Under the pieces are notes generated by a model, which made no database searches, had not been told where the DNA came from, and saw only the letters and a list, made by a program, of their open reading frames with translations. A stretch of DNA of 64,000 nucleotides from Thunnus maccoyii (Eukaryota; Chordata; Actinopteri; Scombriformes; Scombridae): positions 5,505,001 through 5,569,000 of the forward strand of contig NC_056551.1 of NCBI RefSeq assembly GCF_910596095.1, read 5' to 3'. Positions 49,564-61,731 of this stretch are shown here, one piece after another. A program made the translations under genes and the position numbers. Each line of letters starts with the position of its first letter. The stretch's first letter is position 1.

Positions 49564-49828
49564 TCATTTTTATGTGGTAATACAGAGGGGGTCATTAATA
49601 GTAATTAATAATTATTAATAAAAGGTAACATTAAGACATTAAACAAATTAAAATCCTATCAAACAAAAAATACAAAACAAACCTGAATGAAAACTAAAAA
49701 ATGGTAGAAGGGGAAAATGTTACACGTGTTGACAGCTCTGGCCTTTCTAACATTTTTTTCTCCAGACTCCCATACGCAATAGTAACAACTACAAGTCATG
49801 TAGGTACAGGGAAACACAACAGGTAGGC

Positions 49829-49930
49829 GGAGAGAGAGACAGAGAGAGAGAGCGAGAGAGAGAGAGACAAAAAGAGAGAGACAGAGAGAGGGAGAGTCAC
49901 AGACAGGCAGACACAGAGAGAGAGAGGAAG
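49829..49930. repeat. GA-rich microsatellite
   Basis: Imperfect (GA)n with AGAGAGAGAGCGAGAGAG and similar blocks, directly before a candidate promoter and first exon. Confidence 0.85.
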
Positions 49931-49934
49931 TGGT

Positions 49935-50030
49935 GAGGATGCAACAGCCGCTGCAGCACTTTGCACCTCATCTCACCATCGTCAGACTGCCACAGAGTTC
50001 ATATCACAAACACCGGTGTGTGCTGTTCAG
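49935..50030 (+). promoter_or_regulatory. candidate 5' untranslated exon and promoter of pip5k1b
   Basis: A less AT-rich stretch ends at a strong donor (TGTTCAG|GTAAGA at 50030/50031). The first usable acceptor on the same strand next to the coding start is at 53897 (CTCATCTACAG), which would open a UTR plus coding exon 53898-54130. This pairing is inference from splice signals only. Confidence 0.3.
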
Positions 50031-50439
50031 GTAAGACGGCAGACAGCTGCTACTCTTCCTGTGAACTTCATTATGAAGGAGAGATGGAGCCACTAACTTG
50101 TCTAACTTTTAGATCAGTCTCTGCGTGAATGACACGCTGTTGTAAGTATAGGCTATATTGTTTTATCTGCTGTTGTGAATAATAATAATAATAGTGCCAG
50201 GCAGCCTGTGGGCCGTCAGTGTGTCGCTCAGGAGGAAGATGGAGCTGGTGATGGTATCACAAGAGGAAACCAGCTCCACTTCCCTTCAGTCAGAGACAGA
50301 AAGCAAAATGTCGGAAATTATAAACTGGAGGAGGTCGCCGTCGTTTACATGTATGCAAACAGAGCCGCGGTGTGCATGTCGTGCGAGAGTGTAGCTGCGG
50401 GTTTAAACATCAACCTGAGATCATCTGAGCTTGACAGGT

Positions 50440-50485
50440 CACACACGCACACACACACACACACACACGCACGCACACACACACA

Positions 50486-50547
<62 letters not shown>
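50440..50547. repeat. (CA)n microsatellite
   Basis: About 50 CA units with a few CG and TA interruptions; source of long Thr-His and Cys-Val artefact frames. Confidence 0.95.
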
Positions 50548-50549
<2 letters not shown>

Positions 50550-50761
50550 GCTCAAACTAACAATGTGTCTAAATACAACACACCTGTGATAAATTTTACC
50601 TTTATGAAGCCTGTCATGTTCAGTTTGAACTGTTTTAAAGTGATGTTGATTCAGGTTTTATGGTCATTATGTGGTGTGTGGTGCTGTTGAAATGTGTTGC
50701 ATTATAGATTACTGAGAAGTTTCTCCAGTTCACCCTCATAGGTTGTAGATTACTTAACCAG

Positions 50762-51112
50762 AGGGCTGCAACTAGTCTACTAATTGATTAATCGATTGGT
50801 TGTTTGGATTAGTTTGTTTCGATTAGTTGTTTGGTCTGTAAAATGTCAGAAAATGGTGAAAAATGTCAATCACTGTTTTCCAAAGCCGAGGGTGAAGTCA
50901 TCAAATGTCTTGTTTTGTCCACAACACAAAGATATTCAGTTTACTGTCATAGAGAACTAAAGAAACCAGAAAATATTCAAATACGAGAACCTAGAATCAG
51001 AGAATTTGGACACTCTTTTCTTAAAAAAATGACTCCAAACTATTAAACAATTATCAAAATAGTTGGCGATAAATTTAATATATGACAACTGGTTTATTAA
51101 TCGACTAATCAT
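50762..51112 (+). repeat. dispersed 'gggctgcaactag' repeat
   Basis: Begins 'gagggctgcaactagtc' and 'aattgattaatcgattgg', passes through 'ggtctgtaaaatgtcagaaaatgg' and 'ttgttttgtccacaacac', and ends 'tattaatcgactaatca', giving inverted 'attaatcga' ends. Family shared with 42.7, 48.7 and (reversed) 20.9 kb. A 71-codon frame here is not a gene. Confidence 0.75.
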
Positions 51113-53897
51113 ACCTTTATGTTTTACCTTTTATTATTAATTATGGTAATGATTGTGGTATAATTGCTAAGTATAGCCTACCTGATCTGTATTTAATATC
51201 ATAAATCACATGACACATGCTGGTTACCATAAAATCTTCTGAAAATGTTTAAAGTAAATTCAGACTAAATGTAAAATGAACTGACTGACAAGAAAGCTAA
51301 ACCCGAAAAACAAAAACCTTCACATAGGTGTCTTCATCTGAGTAATATATGTAAAAATAGACGTCATTTTAAAGGGGAAGTCCGTCGACATACAACAAAG
51401 TATGTTTACAGGTCTTTGGCAATACTAACCTGTGGTAAGTGAGAGAAAAACAGTTGTGTAAGGCATTTGTGGTTTCAGAGGAAGCTTGGCAATGGCTGAT
51501 CAATTTACTTCAAAGTGATGTCACTTGAGTCACTGTAGTTGGGGCTGAAGACTACAAGTTTGAAAATGAATAAAATATGGGGGTGTGGTGTTTGAAAGAA
51601 GTGAGGTTACCAGACCTCTGTAGCCCGCTCCTCATCCCTGCTTCCGAGTAGCATCTGGAGGCTACATTAGCCGCTGCTAGCATCACGCACTTGATTCATA
51701 AATTTTGATACTTTTTTTAAGAGCAGCCCATCATGTTGGACAGTATTACAAGTGTACAATGCTAAATCAGTGGAGCACTCTTGTAAGTGCAGAAAGTGCA
51801 AAAGTTCATTTTATGTCTGCAAGAATGCTTTGACAATATTAAATAAGGTTGACACTTTGGATAAGATCTGTGAAAACAAGTGGTAGAATGTGTCTGAGTC
51901 CAGGTTAATGGCTGTGATATGAAGACATGTGTATGTGTTTGAGTCCAGGTTAAATCAACGTCCTCAGATACACCTAAAAATACATGAATAGTTGTCAGTG
52001 ATTGGATGATTTCTTACAAACTACCTTGCAGGTCCATATTTGTTCCCTCAGTCTACAAAACAGGTAGAGTACCTGTTTACATTCACAGACGAATGATTTT
52101 GACTGTTTTTGCCTAATTAATTATTTGGCAATCTGGTGCATTGTTAGTGTTATTAAGCAGCAAACGGGCAGACTAAGAATTTAGTTTTTGTCGTCATTGT
52201 TTTGAGTAGAAAGCCGTGCATCTAATCTCTCTAACTATGCAGAAGTTACACTAATGCACTTATTAATTCTTAATCCGACATGTTTTCACCCACGTTGTGT
52301 TGTTACATCACTCGATGTGTTTTCAGTGGAGGAAAATGAACCATCAAAGACTGTGTGTACATACTGTATAATTAACCTCATGCTCTACTGTAGTTGCTAA
52401 TCACAAAGTCTTTTTATGAGAAGGAATAATCTTCAGCCCCTTGATTTAAATACTGCATGCCGACAAACTGGAGAACTGCCAGGCAGATCCTTGAGAAACG
52501 AGCTCATGAATGCCCCTCATGAGTTTCATTCTCTTCGAGTCAGACCACAATACCACATCCTGAAGCAGTTCTTAAAATAAACACGGGTTTGTCTGTCAAG
52601 ATCTGTGCTGGATTTTGCTGCTTCATTCAAGACACTAAAAGTTTTTGGTAAGAATGTAACTTTTCAGGTTTCATACACTGATGTTTGCATCCATGGAACA
52701 ACTACAGGGCCTAAAAAGTAACAAACTATTCAGTGCTTAAGTAAGTCAGATCCCTCTATACGTATATTACCAAGATTGTGTGTCAGTGTATTCAGCTGTT
52801 TTATATAGCTGCTGCCAGGTTTTGCTGGGTTTCAAGACTGTTGATTGTTGCTGTTGTATTGATTGTTGACACAAGTTTTGGCAGATTTAGTCCACTGTTA
52901 GGCCAGAACATTTTTACTGTGTATGTTCGTCATATTGGAAACATCAATATAATAACAAGTTATAACAGTTTTTATGACCGATCCACCTAAAGTTTGGGCA
53001 CTGATCTGGCCTCTTAGTTGTCTTACATTATCAAAGTGCTAATTACCAGACCTTTTATAGCTGACAAGTGCTGCTAATAACAACTCACTGTTGCAGCAGC
53101 ATTTGTTTTGTGATCGAGGTTACATACAGGAAGACTGCAGATGATTCAACCATGATACAGTTAAGCCTTTTAGATTTTATCCATATTTGTTAGACATTAA
53201 TTGGTCAATTCTACATCGTTCACAGTCCAATGTGACATAGTGTACTTTTAGAACTTCAGTATACTGCATATACTGGTATATCTTTGATACATTTTAATAA
53301 ATAAAACTATTAGGTTTTAAATCTATGCAATAGTTCCTCTAAACCTTTCTGGATCTGCTTTCATGTTCCGCAAAGTTAGAAAACAAAAGATCTAAAAAAT
53401 GTGGCCATTAGCAAAGACATTGAGAAACACCAATTAAAGCTCATTTCCATGTTTTCATTTTGATGAACAAGTGGATTCATCAGCAGTATTTCAGTAGCAA
53501 ACACCACAGTTCTTTCCTTAAGTAGCCAACAGTTTATTTTTTGTTTCCACTTATTTTTTCTGTTTTGGTCATCACTCTCTCCTTTTTAGGTAGTTGGTGG
53601 TTGCATATTTAAGCAGAAATGTACTGAGTTTCCTCTACGGACTTATAAAACAGGGGGATTTGGCATGTAATGGTTTTCCAATCCTTCTTAATTGGGATCA
53701 AGGGTTATTGTGAAGGAGTCTGGAGTTTAAGACTCAAACAAACACTGAAGGTCCCTCAGAGCATAGAAGTGCCCCAGACAGAAAGGTCTGCACATTTTAA
53801 GGCTCTGTAAGTTTTTCACCAACTGGTGTGCTTTGCATCGACATTCATTCAAATGCTGAACACTTTGTAACTCCTCTTCTCTCTTCCTCATCTACAG
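51113..53897. other. upstream region of pip5k1b, no separate gene seen
   Basis: Probably first intron of pip5k1b if the upstream exon is real. 51373-51700 has the composition of an old repeat. Open frame 52778-52990 has no recognisable domain. Confidence 0.4.
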
Positions 53898-54058
53898 GAG
53901 CGGTGTACCTGGAAAATGCAGTTTCGGTAAAGTCCATTCAAGGTAAATTACTGCGTCCGTCCGTTCATCATTGAGAGGAAAAAAGGAACTCAGTCCGCCT
54001 CACAGTTGGAGGAACGACATCCGAGCTTCCCTCTAATCAAGTTCTCTCTGTCCAAAAG

Positions 54059-57000
54059 ATGTCAAACGCCACCGCTGACAGTATAGGAAGTGGAACCAAA
54101 ACCTCTAAAGTGTCAAAGGACCATAAAAAGGTAAGGGGACGTTCATTATTAATTATGAGATTCATTCCAAGGAAGGAAGAACGTTACACTTACTTTAACA
54201 AAATCCTTGTTGATATCAAAACAGAAAATTATTTTGTAAAATCATTGAAACATTCAAATACATGATATTTTGGAGACTTTTAAGATTCCAAAGCATAATT
54301 ATTTTGAATAAAACCTTTCAAATGTCAATGTGGAGCTTTCATATGTATTTTTTTCCCTCCCTTTAGTATTAATTTCACTAGTTCTATACTTCTATACTCT
54401 AGGAAACTTTGATTTCCTTGTATGTTGTTCATAAATTTGAATTAAGGCTTTTAAGGACACATGGGACATACAAGTCCATCAATATATGATAAAAATAATG
54501 ATCAAATGGTCAAACGGTCAAATCATTAAAACAATGACCAACACATCTGTGTTATGTAAGACAGCTGTGTGATGATGGTGGTGGTGAATAACACGGTGAT
54601 TAGGTTGATCAGCTTCAGTTTCTGGCTTACAGAGAGATTTCAACACAGTTCAGTTTGTTGTAGGAACATTTTTTTTAAAAAGCCCAGTGAAAGTGTTCAG
54701 TTTTGCATTTTACTTTACTAGATTTGTACGTTTTATTTATTGATGTTGGCTTTTAGCTCCAAGCATCGCTGTACCAATGTACAACCTCAGAGCTGCTTTA
54801 TGGGCAGAATAACACTCTGCAGAGTTTAATACAATTTGGTGAAAATTTCAGGCTATGGGCCTGGTAAAACAGAGAAATGTTTCCTTTTTTACAAATATGT
54901 CTTTTTCATCCCTGTTATGGTTTGTTAGCCCACATCTGATGCCCTGAAAGGAGCCATTCAGCTGGGCATCGGTTACGCTGTGGGAAACCTCAGCTCCAAA
55001 CCAGACAGAGATGTTCTTATGCAGGACTTCTCTGTGGTGGAGAGCGTCTTCCTGCCCAGGTACACACTCACTTATACACATATTTTAACATTTGGCTAAT
55101 GCACATATTCAAAGTGAATTATAGATCAATAAGCTTAAAAGATCAGTTTAGCCATATTACTTAAAGACATTTTTCTTTCCGTGTCCACCTCAATACAATG
55201 CAGCTTGATGGAATTTTTTTTTTGTGCTGCTCACGTTTGAAAAAACTCAACAACAACAACATGTCTCTACAGGAAAAGATTTCCTTTGGATAATCAACCA
55301 ACCTCAGCAAACATTTTTTGCAATTTGAGTGAGCTGACCCACACTGGCCTCATTAACACATCCAGTTCCATGATCCAAGTACTTGTTCTATACTGTAAAA
55401 CCAAAAAATGAAAATACTACATATTAGTGAGCCAACTTGTTTTCCTAAGTCTGAAGGAACTACTCAGTCTTTTATGAAAATTGATTTTCAACACTTTTCC
55501 AGCCTCTCAAATTGCAATTCATACATTTTTAACTGAAACAAAAAACATTTTTATCTGATATTTGCAAAAAGAAGAATAGATAAAGTGGACTTATTGCTAT
55601 GGTTAACTACTGTTAACCATAGCAATAGTTATTTTGTGAGGCTTATTTGACAGGTCCTGTAAATCCTTAATAACTGGCATTACTGTATCTGTGCAAATGA
55701 TTTAAGACCATTATTTGAGTTTAGTTAGTGCTCTCTAGGTTAGACTTTATATGACACTAGTAATAAATTGAAATTAATTCATTGGAAGTGTACCAACTGA
55801 ACACTGTGCCTTTCCAGGAAGTCTCCTAAGAATTTACAGTAACATATGAGTTCATATGAACTCATAAAACAGAGCGTTATCAAATATTTTAACCTACCTT
55901 TATCTCTAAAAAAACAGCAGCATACAGATTTGTAGTGTATGTTAAGAAAAAAGGGAAGTCACTTTCAGAAATGTACATGAATTTTAGTGGTTTTAGCAGA
56001 AAGCCATAGATTTCAACAGTAATATGTTGCAAACAGCTGCTGTGGTATTGATAAACACTGATATTTTTCTCATACTGACTTCAATACATTTTCTTTGTTC
56101 TCCAGTGAGGGCAGCAACATGACTCCAGCACATCACTTCCCAGACTTCCGTCTGAAAACGTACGCACCGCTGGCCTTTCGCTACTTCAGAGAGCTGTTTG
56201 GCATCAAACCAGACGACTATCTGGTGAGTGTGGACACAGTCAAATTCACATTATCATTGTGATTCAGCAGCATTTGGCGGAAGTTTCAGTTGATTTGATT
56301 GCAACACTTTGTCATGGTAAGACTATTGCGTCGTTCTGAATTTCAGTACTCCATCTGTAAAGAGCCTCTGATCGAGCTGTCCAACCCTGGCGCCAGCAGT
56401 TCCTGGTTCTACCTCACCAGTGATGACGAGTTCATCATTAAGACTGTGCAGCATAAAGAGGCCGAGTTCCTGCAGAAGCTGCTTCCTGGTTACTACATGG
56501 TAAGCTGCTCCCTCAAACAAAAACTCTCACTAGTGTATATTTTCATCAAACTGTCACATGTAAAAGTGACAGTTTGGACTTAAAGCTGCCCTGTGGAGTT
56601 TTATTTGAAACAAAGTGATGTTTAATGTTTCTCACCAAACACACTGTGCATATTCTTGAAGCCTAACAAACATGTTGAATGCATTTCCTTCCTCATAAAA
56701 CATTCTCTAAATTCATATTTTAAATCCTGCATTGTTTACATTCATGTGTGCGTGCTAGCAGTCTTCCTCTTTGTTGATGCATCATTTAATTTCTTTGCCT
56801 GTTACTGCCACCAATTGTTGATCAGCAGAATAGCGTGAAACCAGCTGCAAGAATATGTGCCAGATGTGTTGGTTAAAAATGGCTGCAATACAAAAACAGA
56901 TACAGGGCTCTTCTCATTTCTCGATTTTGTGCCTCCTCATCTCCTCTTTCCTCCGTCCTCCTGCCTGTGACCCAGGAATGGATCTCAGTGCACCATGTTT

Positions 57001-60000
57001 AAGGATGTCTCAATTCCAAAAAAACATCTGCAGTAAATATATAAGTTGTCATGAACACGGCTCATCTGACAGAGATCATAAAATACAATTGTAGGCTTTA
57101 ACAAAACAGTGGACAGATGATGTAGCTTTGCCACACGCCGTATTTAACTGACATTACTTTAAAATGACGACTCTGAAGCAAGGATGTCGCATTTTGTTAA
57201 ATGCTTGTTGCCTCAACTCCTCTCTCGTATCTCTTCCTCGCCTCCTCTGCTCGCATCTCAGGTGGGAGGGAATAAGACATGAGGAGAGGAGGTGAGGAGT
57301 GGAATGGAGGATGTACAAACTGAGAAACGAGAAGAGAGGGTTGAGTCACATTGACTGATACTGTGTGAAGCGATATGTATCATGCAGAGAAGGGCAGTTT
57401 TAGTGTACCAGATGCAGCTGCTGCAGTCTTGTCAGCTGTTTTCTCAAGATGCGCTTTTGATAGGATGTTGCATCACTTTTTTGTGCCTTCTCAGTGGTGC
57501 AAACAACAAGATACATACTTGCATCTGGCTTTGATGTTGCAATCTTTCTTCATGCATCTTTTTTGTCTGCAGCTGCTACTTTTGCAGTAAATTATTCTTA
57601 TTAGATATTTTCTACTATACAGTATAACTCCCCTTGCAGCAGCAGACTTTCCTCCATGTTCTAGTTTGGTTTTTTAAGCTTCCTATTATTATTATTATTA
57701 TCATTACACCTTTTTCACATGCTGATTGCTACTAGAGGTATCACAAATCTCCCATAGACAAAATTAACTACAAAAACAAAGTCATATACAATGGGCTTTT
57801 GAAGAATAATATATCATTGTAAATATTTTTTAACTAAATTTCACTGTAAGTAGGAGTGAGTGTCTTGATAAGAACTTTTTTACTCCTAAATTGGTTTCTT
57901 TAGATCATTTATTACCTAAATCCAGCCCAGATTACTGAGAAACATCAGGCTGTGGCAGTATATCCGAGAACACATGTATACATGCTGCAATAACCCTGAA
58001 GCTTGCGTTTACATGCAGCTGGGTAATCATCATTTCTCCTATTTTTGGGCTCTGTGGTGAGATAGCGTACAGTTTTTCCTGTGTGGGCTGTCTTTGAATG
58101 TCTTTGAATTTTGCCGATGAGTTACTGTTCAGCTGCGGTAACTGTCTTATTTGTGGTTATTTTTTTAAGTGGCAGTTTCTATATTTGTCAGGCTTATGAT
58201 TTAATGATTTAATCATTTTGGACACAAGTACGTACTGCTGCGAATAACTGATCTTTATTTCCATTCCTTTGCACTCTTTTCAGTGTTTGAAGGATTCCAG
58301 GTTTCTCTTTTAACACTTGTTTCATGGTTTAACTTGATAATCAAAAGGAATAGCATGTGAGACTTTGGGATGTTCCCAGTTTCATTCTCAAGACAGTCTG
58401 TTCCGTCATTTGTCTCTACTCAACATTTTATCCTGAAAAAAAACCTGCTTTGTCTTTGTTATTGTAGAACCTGAATCAGAACCCGAGGACGTTGCTGCCC
58501 AAGTTCTACGGCCTTTACTGCATCCATTGTGGCGGCGTCACCATCCGCGTGGTGGTGATGAACAATGTGCTGCCGCGTGCCATTAAGATGCACTACAAGT
58601 ACGACCTCAAGGGTTCCTCGTACAAACGCCGCGCATCACGCAAAGAGCGCACCAAGTCCTCACCCACTTTCAAAGACCTGGACTTCCAGGAGGAGCACGA
58701 GGGTCTGCACTTCGACCCGGACACCTACAACGCCCTGATGAAGACTCTGCAGAGAGACTGTCGGGTGTGTTCACGTTAAGATCTTATATGTACTAGCACA
58801 GTAGGACATTATGTTGGTATTAAGGGTGATATAAAGCTCAGAATCATTATTCTGTTCAAAATATTTCAGTGAAAGTGCAGGATATTTCAAAATTCAACAG
58901 AATTACAGACGTTTGTCACTGCTGGAGAAATCATCTTTTTTACTTGTTTATCTTTCTGTGAATCTTATGTGTTTCATGAGCAACATCCTGTTAGATATTT
59001 CAGTTGTTTAAACACTTCCATAGCTGAATTTCTCATGTTTCTAAAATATTTGTTTAATGAGACTAAAAGTCTAGAGACTACAGTGTTCATGATACTCCAA
59101 AATCTACTGGACAAAACAAACAACACAGCCTACTGATGATTTACATGTCTTCTTAGAGCGATCCCAGTAATTATACATGTAAAGTTAGCTCTGAGGTAGT
59201 GGTAGTGGTGCTAGAAGTAAGGACATATGACTATTAAATTAAAAGAATTTGTCGTCTGAGGAGCAGGAATGTGATACAAAACTTTAATGGAAATCTGCTT
59301 GTTTGATTGTAAGATATCTTGTGCTGAATTTGACATTTTGAGCTGAGAGTGGCGCTAAAGGAAAAGTCACAGTTTACAAACTGAAAATGGTTCATCCTTT
59401 GGGAACCATGAATATCAAAAGAAAATTTAACTTCTATGTCTGGGTTTTCAAGTTATTCGGGATAAGTCTAGAGCTACACAGATTCTTTTCATAACTGATC
59501 CATCTGTGGACATATAGACATTGTTAAGTTTGTCTGACCAACAGTCCAAAATACATGTATAATTATATTAAACAGATAAGCAGCAATGTTAAGTGATAAA
59601 TATATTATCAGAATGATTTCTCTCCAATCAAGTAATCAACACATCATTTCAGCACTCACATGGAGCTTAAATCTTTCCTCAGTGCAGCCTGAGCTGAATT
59701 CAGCAGGAGATCGGCTCACCCTTCCGATAACATTATGCAACCATGACAGCCCAGTTCTATGATCCACGCCCCCGCAGCTCAGTCTCGAGCTGTTATCATG
59801 ACCTCATTAGCGCCTGCCTGTTATTTGATTAGTGTGAAACAACAGTGGCCACTTGATGGGGGATTATTGCCCAGCAGAGAGAAGCACCTGACTCATATGA
59901 TCGGGCTGAGCAGCTGTACTCTGGAGCACAAACTGGCCTGTCTGGGTGTGATGTGTTCTTATTGGGCAGTTAGTGTATTAGGTAACACAGTCCATATTAA

Positions 60001-61687
60001 ATGCCTCTTTGTTTGTAAGTTATTTCATGACATTAGTGTTTGGTCAGAGGGATTGAGGCTTATGTTGTACTGTACTTTTGGTTTGCAGATCCAGGTTTAG
60101 CCCCTTTAAGTGGGACCTGCTTGGGTGTTAGAGGTCAACACATGGCTTGTTTGAAGTCCTCCTTCAGTCAAAAATGCGTTTTTCTTCTTGTTACTTCAGT
60201 TAGATGTTTGACCTTCACTGTACAGAATGATGTATGTCCAGAGTTTGACACTAGAAGGCTGTTTTCATATTGTTTCATTTATTCATTTAACTGTGGATTG
60301 TTAAAAAAAATTACATTTATACATTATTTTACCAGTCAAAGTCTTGTTTTATTACATTAATCATTAATCAATACACTTCACTAAATGGACCATATCTTTG
60401 GATATAAGAGTTAGACATAATACCCAATAATAATTGTTTAAGACTGTTTACTGCCATATTTAAATTATTCCTAATTCCATACTACATACTAAATCTGACC
60501 AGGTTCTCAGAATAAAGTGTTTGTTGGGGTTAATTGCGACGGACAAACCAAACTCAGAGTTTCTGTCAGTGCATGCCTGGTGTCATTTCCTATTAGTGCA
60601 AAACAGAATGAGTGTAAACTATGATTTTATAATTATAACTTAATATACCAACTCCAAAAACAGAATACTACAAATGTTAGTAATGTTATTGTCTTCTTTT
60701 GTATTACAATGCCTTTGTTTAAAAAAAAAATGTTTTAGTTTAATTGCTTCTTGAATTGGTTGCTTACTTGGGTTTTCATCTCTCATTAGGTCCTAGAGAG
60801 CTTTAAGATCATGGACTACAGTCTCCTGTTGGGGATCCATGTTTTGGACCAGAAGCCGCTGGCCAGAGGAAACCGATGTGACAGCAGGAAAGGACAGAAA
60901 GTCCTTTACTCCACTGCCCTTGAGTCCATCCAGGGTAACGTGAAGGACCCTGAACCAGTGGCAGATGACGACACGTGAGAAAACTTTTTGTAAAAGTTTC
61001 TTGTAAAATGGAAAAATATTTTCTGGCCTCACATTAGACATCTTTCTACAAATATTTTAGGAGTGCTTTTTAACACTACCTATGGACAGATAATTGCCAT
61101 ATAGATGATTTAATAGTGTGCAAAAGCATTTCAATACAGAATGTGAAGACGTTTGTATTTGTATGTACATTCTCCAAACAAATTCAAAGTGTTTCATAGT
61201 GAAATATTTACTTTGTATATGGAGTGATGGCTTAAATATACTAAAAAAATTCTTAAAACATTTTATTGTTAAAGTTTGTATGAGGTGTGTCTGTGTTTCT
61301 CTTATCTCTCTCTTATCTAGTTTAAAAGTCTCTTCTGCTTTTTCTTCTGTCCTCTTGCACAAACTGCTTTTTTTTGCACAATAGTCTGATACGGTCAAAA
61401 TAACACATCCTCACATGCGGGGATGATTTTTCTTGATAGTTTCGCCATAGCAACTAAGTTTGACCAATTATTAACAAATCAGTCATACGTGCTACATATT
61501 TCACACACTACACCCCAGAGGAAATGATCTTTTTCTCACAGATTTTATCTAAAAAATAAAAAAAATCATTAAAATCTTTTTATTTCAGATTGGGTGGAAT
61601 TCCTGCCAAACATAAAGATGAGAACCTGCTCATCTTTTTAGGAATCATTGATATCCTTCAGTCCTACAGGTGAGCTCACAGTATGAG

Positions 61688-61731
<44 letters not shown>

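Noticed and set aside
50175-50549. 124-codon frame ending in Thr-His repeats
   Set aside because: The tail is the CA microsatellite and the front part has no domain.
50831-51046. 71-codon frame MVCKMSENGEKC...
   Set aside because: It is the translation of a dispersed repeat found in several copies here.
59759-60360. 113- and 106-codon plus frames in intron 5 of pip5k1b
   Set aside because: No acceptor/donor support, no domain, and part is a dispersed repeat.
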